A stretch of 7,677 nucleotides of DNA from Rubritepida sp. GTDB lineage: Bacteria > Pseudomonadota > Alphaproteobacteria > Acetobacterales > Acetobacteraceae. The position numbers and the translations under genes are program-made. The notes beneath the pieces are model-generated. The model was not told where the DNA came from. It did not search any database and saw only the letters and a program-made list of their open reading frames with translations. Below are positions 1 to 5,503 of the stretch, piece after piece; position 1 is the first letter of the stretch; every line of letters starts with the position of its first letter. The DNA is taken from contig JAQGHZ010000490.1 in the NCBI GenBank assembly GCA_028291485.1, positions 1 to 7,677 of the forward strand, read 5' to 3'.

Positions 1-1174
1 CCCGGATCTGGGCGCGGACGCTGTCGACCTGCGAGCGGTTGCTGCGCAGCGTCTCCCAGGACTGCGAGGCGTTCTGGGCCGCGAGGCGGCGCTGCTCGTC
101 CACCTGAGTGATGTTCTGCTGCGCCAGCTGGCGCGCCTGGCGTACCGCTGAATACTCCGAGCCGCCCTGATAGAGGGGTACGGAGAGGTTGATGGTGGCC
201 TGGGCGCCAGTCTGGCGGATATGCGCGCTCGCCTGGTTGTCCTGGCGGAAGGCCTGGGCATTGGCCGAGACCTGCGGCAGCAGGACCGACATCTGGACGT
301 CGATGTTGTCGCGCGCCGAGGCCGCGGTGAAGAGGGCCGCGACCACGTTCGGGTTGTTCGCGATGGCGACGGCCTGGGCCTCCGCAGCGCTGCGGATCGG
401 CACGTTGAGGGGCTGCGGATTGGTCAGCCGCTGCGGCGCCGCACCGATCACGCGTTCGAAGGTAGCGCGGGCGATCTGCAGCGTGCCCTCGGACTGGGTG
501 CGTGTGGCGCGCGCGCCGGCCAGACGGCTCTCGGCCTGGGCGACGTCGGTGCGGGTGATCTCGCCGACGCGGAAGCGCTCGTTGGTCGCCTGGAGCTGCT
601 GTACCAGCACCTGCTCGTTGTTGATGTTGAGGCGCAGCAGCTCGGCGTTCTGGATCATGCCGATATAGGCCTGGATGGCATCGCCCAGCACCTGTTGCTC
701 GGTCGCGAGCAGGCGGGCACGCTGCGCCAGCACCGTGTTCTCCGCCTGGCGGGTCTGCGCCACGGTCCGGCCGCCGCGGTAGATCGGCTGAGTCAGGGTG
801 ACCGTTGCGGAAGCGGGGGTGCGCTCCTGCCGGAGCGTCGCCGGGATGGGGCCGTTCTGGCCGCTCGTGTTCAGACCAAACGGCTCGCGAAAAAAGAAGC
901 TGCCGTCGGGCCGGAAAAGCGGGGTCTGGTTGCGGGTGCGCACGTCGGCAGCGCCGTAGCTGCCAGCCATCACCACCGTCGGCCGCCAGCCGGACAGCGC
1001 CTGGGGCACGCCCTCGTCCACCGAGCGGAGCTGCGCGCGGGCCGCAAGCAGGGTCGGGTTGTTGTTGTAGGTGGCGGCCAGCGCTTCCTGCATGGTCTGC
1101 GCGGAGGCTGGCGTGATCGCGAAAATCCCGGCCGCCGTGGCAGACAGGAGAATAATCCTCATGCCCAAATGCAT
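1..1174 (-). CDS. tolC: TolC-family outer membrane channel protein, 3' end cut off by the window edge
   Basis: This is the outer-membrane component of a type I secretion or multidrug efflux system: a trimeric beta-barrel plus a periplasmic alpha-helical tunnel. The reading frame is open from an ATG at 1174 to base 1, giving 391 visible residues without a stop; TolC proteins usually have about 450-500. Residues 5-25 form a signal peptide (MRIILL...TPASA, cleavage before Gln-26). The family's duplicated layout is visible: TQPIYRGGRT at 128-137 and VPLYQGGSEYSAVRQAR at 332-348 are the paired strand-helix motifs. RFRVGEITRTDVAQAES at 201-217 is a typical helical signature. The GGAG ribosome site ends 9 bases before ATG 1174; ATG 1162 (residue 5) is an alternative start. 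The segment at about 80-120 (rich in Phe, Pro and Asn) is the likely surface loop. The methyltransferase-like gene lies 100 bases upstream on the same strand. The family call is firm; the partner pump is unknown. Confidence 0.95.
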   Translation of the reverse strand, partial: MHLGMRIILLSATAAGIFAITPASAQTMQEALAATYNNNPTLLAARAQLRSVDEGVPQALSGWRPTVVMAGSYGAADVRTRNQTPLFRPDGSFFFREPFGLNTSGQNGPIPATLRQERTPASATVTLTQPIYRGGRTVAQTRQAENTVLAQRARLLATEQQVLGDAIQAYIGMIQNAELLRLNINNEQVLVQQLQATNERFRVGEITRTDVAQAESRLAGARATRTQSEGTLQIARATFERVIGAAPQRLTNPQPLNVPIRSAAEAQAVAIANNPNVVAALFTAASARDNIDVQMSVLLPQVSANAQAFRQDNQASAHIRQTGAQATINLSVPLYQGGSEYSAVRQARQLAQQNITQVDEQRRLAAQNASQSWETLRSNRSQVDSVRAQIR

Positions 1175-1204
1175 ATGACACCACTCCGTTCGCACTGCCG
1201 GGAG

Positions 1205-1233
1205 ATTATAGACGATTCCGGGGATATCACACC
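1205..1233 (-). promoter_or_regulatory. Candidate promoter of the TolC-family gene
   Basis: On the minus strand a perfect TATAAT lies at 1210-1205. A 17-base spacing puts GGTGTG at 1233-1228 in the -35 position, a poor match to TTGACA. Transcription would start near 1198, leaving a leader of about 24 bases with the GGAG ribosome site. The exact -10 in GC-rich DNA is the main support. The weak -35 suggests either an activator or a low basal rate. The gene may also be read from the upstream methyltransferase-like gene. Confidence 0.45.
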
Positions 1234-1243
1234 ACCGCCGGAA
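1216..1243. repeat. Inverted repeat TTCCGG-N16-CCGGAA over the tolC -35 region
   Basis: Perfect 6-base arms at 1216-1221 and 1238-1243 flank a 16-base centre that contains the putative -35 hexamer (1228-1233). It could be a regulator's operator, or a weak hairpin at the end of the upstream gene's transcript. No T-run follows it on the minus strand, so it is not a standard intrinsic terminator. A 6-base arm pair can arise by chance in this base composition. Confidence 0.3.
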
Positions 1244-1274
1244 ATTTGAAGGTCCCGAATGGGGGAAGGACGGC

Positions 1275-1970
1275 TCAGAAGACGAAGCCGGGCGCCGGAG
1301 CGAAATCCGGTAGAAGGGGCCCGGCCGCGTCGGGGCCCGGCACCTCGGTCAGGCCGCCGCCCAGCTTGCGGAGCATGAGAATGCGCCCCGCCTGCCCCCG
1401 CTCGCGCCGGATGACCAGCAGCCGCCCGCCCTCGCCGAGCTGCGAGCCCAGCACCGCGGGCACGGATTCGACCGCGCCCTCGATGAGGATGAGGCGGAAG
1501 GGCGCGCCGGAAGGCACGCCGCCCTTCGGGTCGGCCGTCACCATCGAGGGGCGGTTGCCGTGCAGGCCGAAGCCGAAGGCCCGCCCGGAGGCTCCGGCCA
1601 GCGCCGCGTCGGATTCAACGGCCGTGACCTTGAGGCCCATCCGCGACAACACCGCGGCGCCGTAACCGCTGCCCGCCGAGAGCACCAGGGCGCGCTCGCC
1701 GGGCTGGGGCAGCGCCAGCTGGATCATCTTGGCCAGCACCATGGGGGCCAGCATGGCGCGGACGCCGCCCAGCGGTACCGCCTCGTCGGCATAGGCGCGG
1801 TGGCGCAGCGCGGCCGGCAGAAAGGCCTCGCGCGGGATCTCTCCCATGGCGCCGAGCAGCAGCGGGTCGGTGATGCCGTTGGGGGCGAGCTGGCCGTCCA
1901 CCATGAAGCGCCGGGCCCGGGAGAAATCCTCTTCGGCCTGCGGCAATTCGGTCACCAGGCTCTGCGCCAT
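1275..1970 (-). CDS. Divergent protein-L-isoaspartate O-methyltransferase-like protein
   Basis: This is a 231-residue cytoplasmic protein with a PCMT-type, SAM-dependent Rossmann fold. Its length fits the family (about 210-230). The SAM-binding loop is SAGSGYGAAVLSRMG at 98-112, followed by a strand ending in the acidic ribose ligand Glu-119 (VTAVES) and late fold strands at 158-163 and 182-187. Known enzymes have GTGSGY in the loop and a TISQPY-type substrate segment; here these read SAGSGY and RAMLAPM (71-77). The usual GDG after strand 4 is replaced by ADP (146-148). Repair of isoaspartyl residues is therefore doubtful, and the protein may have another role. ATG 1970 is preferred because GGTGAG sits 5 bases before it; an in-frame GTG at 1976 lies too close to that site. 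From memory, such divergent genes sit next to tolC in several alphaproteobacteria. Family confidence is high and activity confidence is low. Confidence 0.85.
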   Translation of the reverse strand: MAQSLVTELPQAEEDFSRARRFMVDGQLAPNGITDPLLLGAMGEIPREAFLPAALRHRAYADEAVPLGGVRAMLAPMVLAKMIQLALPQPGERALVLSAGSGYGAAVLSRMGLKVTAVESDAALAGASGRAFGFGLHGNRPSMVTADPKGGVPSGAPFRLILIEGAVESVPAVLGSQLGEGGRLLVIRRERGQAGRILMLRKLGGGLTEVPGPDAAGPLLPDFAPAPGFVF

Positions 1971-1998
1971 ATCCACTCACCCCAATCCTGATGGCCGG

Positions 1999-2027
1999 CT
2001 TATAGGATGGGCGGCGCGCGCCGGAAA
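1999..2027 (-). promoter_or_regulatory. Possible promoter of the methyltransferase-like gene
   Basis: On the minus strand TATAAG at 2004-1999 is a good -10 match. With 17-base spacing the -35 would be TTTCCG at 2027-2022, a weak match. The implied leader is short (roughly 20-25 bases) and contains the ribosome site. It lies back to back with the tRNA-Cys promoter. Confidence 0.3.
2012..2023. repeat. 12-base perfect palindrome between divergent promoters
   Basis: CGGCGCGCGCCG is fully self-complementary. It lies in the 108-base gap between the methyltransferase-like gene and tRNA-Cys, inside the spacer of the possible minus-strand promoter. It may be a protein-binding site or Z-DNA-prone DNA, but alternating GC runs are common in such genomes. 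Confidence 0.25.
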
Positions 2028-2037
2028 GCACTCTGCC

Positions 2038-2066
2038 TTGACCGAAGCGCCGCCGGGCCCGATACA
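2038..2066 (+). promoter_or_regulatory. Candidate promoter of tRNA-Cys
   Basis: TTGACC (2038-2043) matches the -35 consensus at 5 of 6 bases. A spacer of exactly 17 bases leads to GATACA (2061-2066), a weak -10. Transcription would begin near 2073, a few bases before the mature tRNA 5' end at 2079. Position and spacing support it more than the -10 sequence does. Confidence 0.5.
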
Positions 2067-2078
2067 GCGCCTCCGTGG

Positions 2079-2152
2079 GGTCCGATGGCCGAGTGGTTAG
2101 GCACAGGTCTGCAAAACCTGCTACGGCGGTTCAATTCCGCCTCGGACCTCCA
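2079..2152 (+). tRNA. tRNA-Cys (anticodon GCA), CCA encoded
   Basis: The full cloverleaf can be drawn by hand. The acceptor stem GGTCCGA (2079-2085) pairs with TCGGACC (2142-2148). The D stem is GCC/GGC (2088-2090 with 2100-2102). The anticodon stem CAGGT/ACCTG (2104-2108 with 2116-2120) closes the loop CTGCAAA, with GCA at 2111-2113. The T stem GGCGG/CCGCC (2125-2129 with 2137-2141) closes the loop TTCAATT. The discriminator base is T2149 (U73), a known cysteine identity element, and CCA follows at 2150-2152. This is the only plus-strand gene in the window. Its 3' end faces the decayed AbgT remnant about 64 bases away. Confidence 0.97.
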
Positions 2153-2216
2153 CCCTCCCCTCCGAGCGCCCTTTTCAAGGAGCCCCTCCCGGAGAGGTCG
2201 TTTCAAAGCGGCCTTC

Positions 2217-2359
2217 TCAGAGAGGCAGCAGGATCGCCGATGGGACTATCCCGATCAGGATCACGAAGATGAGGACGGGGTGTGCACCCGGCTGCCCACC
2301 CGCTCGACCACGTCGAGCATCTTCTGCATGGCGGTCTTGGATGCTGCGGCGTCGCTCAT
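2217..2359 (-). pseudogene. abgT: Frameshifted, truncated 5' remnant of an AbgT-family transporter gene
   Basis: The AbgT family comprises inner-membrane transporters first known for p-aminobenzoyl-glutamate uptake; some members export sulfonamides. Only about 50 of an expected 500-odd residues remain. ATG 2359 has AGGA 8 bases upstream and begins 15 bases after the dipeptidase stop, which is operon spacing. The first 25 codons end in MLDVVERVGSRV, matching the family N-terminus (E. coli WVERIGNKVPHPF). One base appears lost from the expected Pro codon near 2283-2284, so the starting frame stops at 2261 after 32 residues. The shifted frame continues the homology as HPVLIFVILIGIVPSAIL, the first membrane helix, then ends at 2217. 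E. coli pairs AbgT with M20 peptidases (abgABT), which agrees with this context. The rest of the gene is absent, so no transporter can be made here. The match is from memory of family sequences, not a search. Confidence 0.75.
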
Positions 2360-2374
2360 CGGTATGTTCCTGAT

Positions 2375-3757
2375 CTAGCGCGAGAGCGCGTCGAGGATGC
2401 GCGCCCAGGAGCGGATGCCCCGCCGGAAGCACTCCAGGTCGTATTTCTCGTTGGGGCTGTGGATGCGGTCGTCCTCCAGGCCGAAGCCGGCGAGGATCAC
2501 GTCCATCCCCAGCGCCTGCTTGAGCTCGTGCGTGACCGGGATGGAGCCGCCGCCGCCGATGAAGACGCCGGGCTTGTTCCATTCGTCGGTCAGCGCCTGG
2601 CGGGCCTTCTCGAATTCCGGCGCGTCGATCGGGAAGCGGATGGCCTGGCCCGAGCCGTGCTCGATGAACTCGGCGCGGCAATCGGCCGGCAGGCTGGCCT
2701 GGACGTAGGCGCGGAAGGCCTTGCGGATGGCGTGCGGGTCCTGGTCGAAGACGAGGCGGAAGGAGATCTTCGCCGAGGCCATCGACGGGATCACGGTCTT
2801 GAAGCCGGCACCCTGGTAGCCGCCGCCCATGCCGTTGATCTCGCAGGTCGGCCGCGACCAGGTCATTTCCAGCACCGTCCGCCCCTTCTCGCCGGCCGGA
2901 ACCGAGAGGCCCACGGCACCGAGGAACTGGCCGGCATCGAAGCCCAGCGTGTCCCATTGCTCGCGCAGCGCGTTCGGCAGCTCGGGCACGCCGTCGTAGA
3001 AGCCCGGCAGGGTCACGCGGCCGTTCTCGTCGTGCAGGCCGGCGATGAGCTTGGCCAGCACCCGGTTCGGATTGGCCGCGGCCGAGCCGTAGAAGCCCGA
3101 ATGCAGGTCGCGGTCGGCGGCGTGGATGATCACCTCCTCGCCGCACAGGCCGCGCAGCATGGTGGTGATGGCCGGCGTCTGCGCGTCCCACATGTTGGTG
3201 TCGCAGATCAGGCCGATATCGGCCTTCAGCTCCTCCGCATAGGACTTCAGGAAGGGCGGCAGGTTCACGCCGCCGCTCTCCTCTTCGCCCTCCAGCAGGA
3301 TGGTGACGGGGATGGGCAGCTTGCCTGTCACGGCCTTCCAGGCGCGGCAGGCCTCGACGAAGGTCATGAGCTGGCCCTTGTCGTCGGCCGTGCCGCGGCC
3401 GCGCAGAACCTTGGTGCCGTCCTCGCGCGTCTCGATCGCGGGCTCGAACGGGCCGCGGGTCCAGAGTTCCAGCGGGTCGACCGGCTGGACGTCGTAATGG
3501 CCGTAGAAGAGCGCCGAAGGGCCGGTCGCGCTGCGGTCATGCGCCACGACGATGGGATGGCCCGGGGTCGGCCGGGCGCTGGCCTCGAAGCCGATGCCGG
3601 CGAGGTCGGCCACGTGCCAGTCGGCGCAGGCCTGACACTCGGCCGCATAGGCCGGGTCGGTGGAGATGGATTTGATTCGCAACGTCGCGAACAGCCGCTC
3701 CAGCGCGGCGTCGAGATCGGAATCGATATGGGCGAGAACCTGGTCGAGCTCAGACAT
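2375..3757 (-). CDS. M20-family metallopeptidase (CNDP-like dipeptidase)
   Basis: This is a 460-residue cytoplasmic di-zinc peptidase related to carnosine/Cys-Gly dipeptidases, likely cleaving dipeptides or N-acyl amino acids. Its length is normal. By comparison with human CNDP2, the zinc ligands are His-87 (GHYDVQP), bridging Asp-125 (RGTADDKG), Glu-160, Asp-186 (ICDT) and His-433 (IHSPNEKY), with Glu-159 of EGEEESG as catalytic base. His-219 (DLHSGFYG) is the conserved lid-domain histidine at the dimer interface, and GGSIPV (403-408) is also conserved. All key residues are present, so it should be active. GGAGG sits 5 bases before ATG 3757 and is part of a 10-base palindrome (3763-3772). 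It lies 148 bases after the binding-protein gene and 15 bases before the AbgT remnant, so it has probably lost a co-transcribed transporter partner. Its exact substrate cannot be read from sequence. Confidence 0.93.
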   Translation of the reverse strand: MSELDQVLAHIDSDLDAALERLFATLRIKSISTDPAYAAECQACADWHVADLAGIGFEASARPTPGHPIVVAHDRSATGPSALFYGHYDVQPVDPLELWTRGPFEPAIETREDGTKVLRGRGTADDKGQLMTFVEACRAWKAVTGKLPIPVTILLEGEEESGGVNLPPFLKSYAEELKADIGLICDTNMWDAQTPAITTMLRGLCGEEVIIHAADRDLHSGFYGSAAANPNRVLAKLIAGLHDENGRVTLPGFYDGVPELPNALREQWDTLGFDAGQFLGAVGLSVPAGEKGRTVLEMTWSRPTCEINGMGGGYQGAGFKTVIPSMASAKISFRLVFDQDPHAIRKAFRAYVQASLPADCRAEFIEHGSGQAIRFPIDAPEFEKARQALTDEWNKPGVFIGGGGSIPVTHELKQALGMDVILAGFGLEDDRIHSPNEKYDLECFRRGIRSWARILDALSR

Positions 3758-3792
3758 GGGGGCCTCCGGAGGGTCTGCGCGAAGCCTGCCCC

Positions 3793-3832
3793 CGGCGCTC
3801 GCGCGCCGAAACCCCGCTTCCGCCCTTTTCGG
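3793..3832 (-). other. Two overlapping, mutually exclusive hairpins in the dipeptidase leader
   Basis: On the minus strand, CGGCGC-GCGA-GCGCCG (3808-3793) forms a perfect 6-base stem with a GNRA-type GCGA loop. Just upstream, CCGAAA (3832-3827) can pair with TTTCGG (3811-3806), whose last three bases are the start of the first hairpin's left arm. The two folds cannot coexist. The site lies between the binding-protein stop (3906) and the dipeptidase ribosome site (3763-3767). No T-run follows. An mRNA-stabilising or read-through-limiting role for the upstream gene is possible. The rest of the 3758-3905 gap shows nothing clear. Confidence 0.35.
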
Positions 3833-3905
3833 AAAGGCTAGCGGTTCATGACAAGGGTGGGATGCGTCGGGCGTCCCGAGCCTTGGCGCGCCGTCCCACA
3901 GGCGG

Positions 3906-5489
3906 TCAGCGCCGCCGCGACATGTTCCAGAAGACCGCGATCGGGAAGTCGATCACGTTCTGCAGATCCGCCCGATAGGCGGCCGGCGCCGAGAACTGCC
4001 CGTTCAGGAGGACGTTCACATTCTCGTGGAAGGCCGCCTGCAATTCGTCCGCGAGGCGCTGGCGCTCTTCCGGTGTCCGCGACGCAGCCAGCCTGCGCAG
4101 CAGATCCGTCTGGCGCGGATCGCAGTACCAGCCCGGAAAGCTGTCGTTGCAGTTGAAGGCGACGCCCGGATTGGCCAGCGGATTCACCAGGTCGATGCCG
4201 TTCCAGATGATGTTCAGCGCGCTCCAGCCATTCGCCGAGATGGGCCCGCGGTTCAGCCGCCGCTGCGCCACCGTCGCGTAGTCGGAGGTCGCGGTCTGCA
4301 CGTTGAACCCGGCCTGCTTCAGCTGGTCCATGATGACGAGGCCCATCGGATTCAGCAGCGCCGAGCTCTCGGAATGCAAGAAGACCACCGGCTCGTTGTT
4401 GTAGCCCGCATCGCGCAGCATCTGGCGGGCCCGGGCCGTGCTTGCGCCCTGGAAGACCTGCGTACCGGCGGCGGACTGGCCGGCCGTGTCGCACATGTAG
4501 AGCGCCTCGCAGCTCGGCATGTAGAGGCCTTCGGGCAGGCCCAGCGAGGCCATCACATCCGCCTGGTTGATCGCCACCTGCGCGGCGCGGCGGATCGCGA
4601 CGTTGTTGAAGGGCGGCTGCGCGTGGTTGAGGCTGATGATCCCCATGATCTGACCCGCGCCGCGGGGATTGGCGATGCGGATGTTCCGGTTGCGCCGCAT
4701 GGGGGCAATGTAGTCGGCCGGCAGGATCTCCAGGTAGTCGAGCTCGCCGGCCTGCAGCGCCGTCGCACGGGTCGCCTGATCGGGCACGCTGACGAGGTCC
4801 ACGCGGTCGAAATGCACGACCTTGCCGCCGGCGACGCCCGAGGCGGGCTCGGCGCGCGGACGGTAGCGCGGGTTGCGGCGGAAGGTGGCGCGTTCGCCGG
4901 GCCGCCAGCTCGCGCGGTCGAAGAGGAAGGGGCCGGAACCCACGATCTCGGCCATCGGCGTGGTGGGCGGCGTGCTCGCGAGGCGCGCAGGCACCATGAT
5001 GGGAATGGTGTTGCCGGGCTTGCCCAGCGCCTCGATCACATAGGCGTAGGGCTGGCGCAGCTTGAGCACGAAGGTGCGGGCGCTGGTGGCCTGGAGGCTC
5101 TCGGCGATGGCCATGATCTGTTGGCCCAGCGGCTCGCGCAGCGCCCAGCGGCGGAGGGAGGCGACGCAGTCCTCGGCGGTGACGGGCTGGCCGTCGCTGA
5201 ACTCGAGGCCCTCGCGCAGGCGGAAGGTGTAGGTCAGCCGGTCATCGCTGACGGTGAAGTCCTCGACCATCTGCGGGTGGTAGTTCCCGTCGGCGTCGAT
5301 GGCGAAGAGCATGTCGTAGACGAGGTAGGAGAAGACTCGCGTGGCATTGGTCGTGGTGACGATGCCGTCGAGGGTCTGGAGTTCGGTGTTGAGCGAGACC
5401 CGCAGCGTGCGCTCCTGCGCCCGGACGGCACCCGCGCCCCAACCGGCCGTCAGGGCGATGAGGGCGAGCGCGATGCGGCGCAGGGTCAT
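3906..5489 (-). CDS. ABC transporter substrate-binding protein, family 5 (peptide/nickel type)
   Basis: This is a 527-residue periplasmic solute-binding protein of the DppA/OppA class. Such proteins deliver oligopeptides, dipeptides or other ligands to an inner-membrane ABC importer. Residues 1-24 are a signal peptide (MTLRRIALAL...AVRA, cut before Gln-25); no lipobox Cys is seen, so it should be soluble. The mature N-terminus has the usual SBP_bac_5 pattern: RVSLNTELQTLDGI (30-43), HPQMVEDFTVSDDRLTYTFRL (71-91) and GLEFSDGQPVTAEDCVASLRR (94-114). Length and C-terminus (FPIAVFWNMSRRR) fit the family. ATG 5489 is chosen for its GGAGA site 8 bases upstream and the signal peptide; the open frame back to 5588 runs into the oxygenase gene. 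It starts 14 bases after the oxygenase stop, so the two are probably co-transcribed. No permease or ATPase gene is present, so it is an orphan in this window. The ligand is unknown. Confidence 0.92.
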   Translation of the reverse strand: MTLRRIALALIALTAGWGAGAVRAQERTLRVSLNTELQTLDGIVTTTNATRVFSYLVYDMLFAIDADGNYHPQMVEDFTVSDDRLTYTFRLREGLEFSDGQPVTAEDCVASLRRWALREPLGQQIMAIAESLQATSARTFVLKLRQPYAYVIEALGKPGNTIPIMVPARLASTPPTTPMAEIVGSGPFLFDRASWRPGERATFRRNPRYRPRAEPASGVAGGKVVHFDRVDLVSVPDQATRATALQAGELDYLEILPADYIAPMRRNRNIRIANPRGAGQIMGIISLNHAQPPFNNVAIRRAAQVAINQADVMASLGLPEGLYMPSCEALYMCDTAGQSAAGTQVFQGASTARARQMLRDAGYNNEPVVFLHSESSALLNPMGLVIMDQLKQAGFNVQTATSDYATVAQRRLNRGPISANGWSALNIIWNGIDLVNPLANPGVAFNCNDSFPGWYCDPRQTDLLRRLAASRTPEERQRLADELQAAFHENVNVLLNGQFSAPAAYRADLQNVIDFPIAVFWNMSRRR

Positions 5490-5503
5490 GTCCGGTCTCT
5501 CCG

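Noticed and set aside
221..1249. Long plus-strand open frame opposite tolC
   Set aside because: It is antisense to a clear TolC coding frame. Its product is Arg/Gly/His-rich low-complexity sequence with no family motif, as is usual for shadow frames in GC-rich DNA. The same applies to plus-strand frames at 2282-3841, 4026-5564, 5561-6934 and 6711-7676.
1971..1976. GTG 1976 as start of the methyltransferase-like gene
   Set aside because: The GGTGAG ribosome site overlaps or abuts this codon; ATG 1970 has workable spacing.
2125..2152. Attachment-site duplication of the tRNA 3' end
   Set aside because: By eye I found no second copy of the T-arm/acceptor sequence in the window and no integrase gene. 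A copy outside the window cannot be excluded.
2165..2200. Intrinsic terminator after tRNA-Cys
   Set aside because: Only 4-base stems (CCTT/AAGG and CCTC/GAGG) were found, with no following T-run. The 64-base gap shows nothing firmer.
2217..3191. 324-codon minus-strand frame ending at 2217
   Set aside because: Most of it overlaps the dipeptidase in another frame and is Arg/Pro/Gly-rich. Only the last 20-odd codons carry real homology, as the shifted part of the AbgT remnant.
3831..3854. Promoter TTGTCA (3854-3849, minus) for the dipeptidase
   Set aside because: The -35 is good (5 of 6), but the bases 16-18 positions on (CGAAAA/GAAAAG) are a poor -10, so it was not listed.
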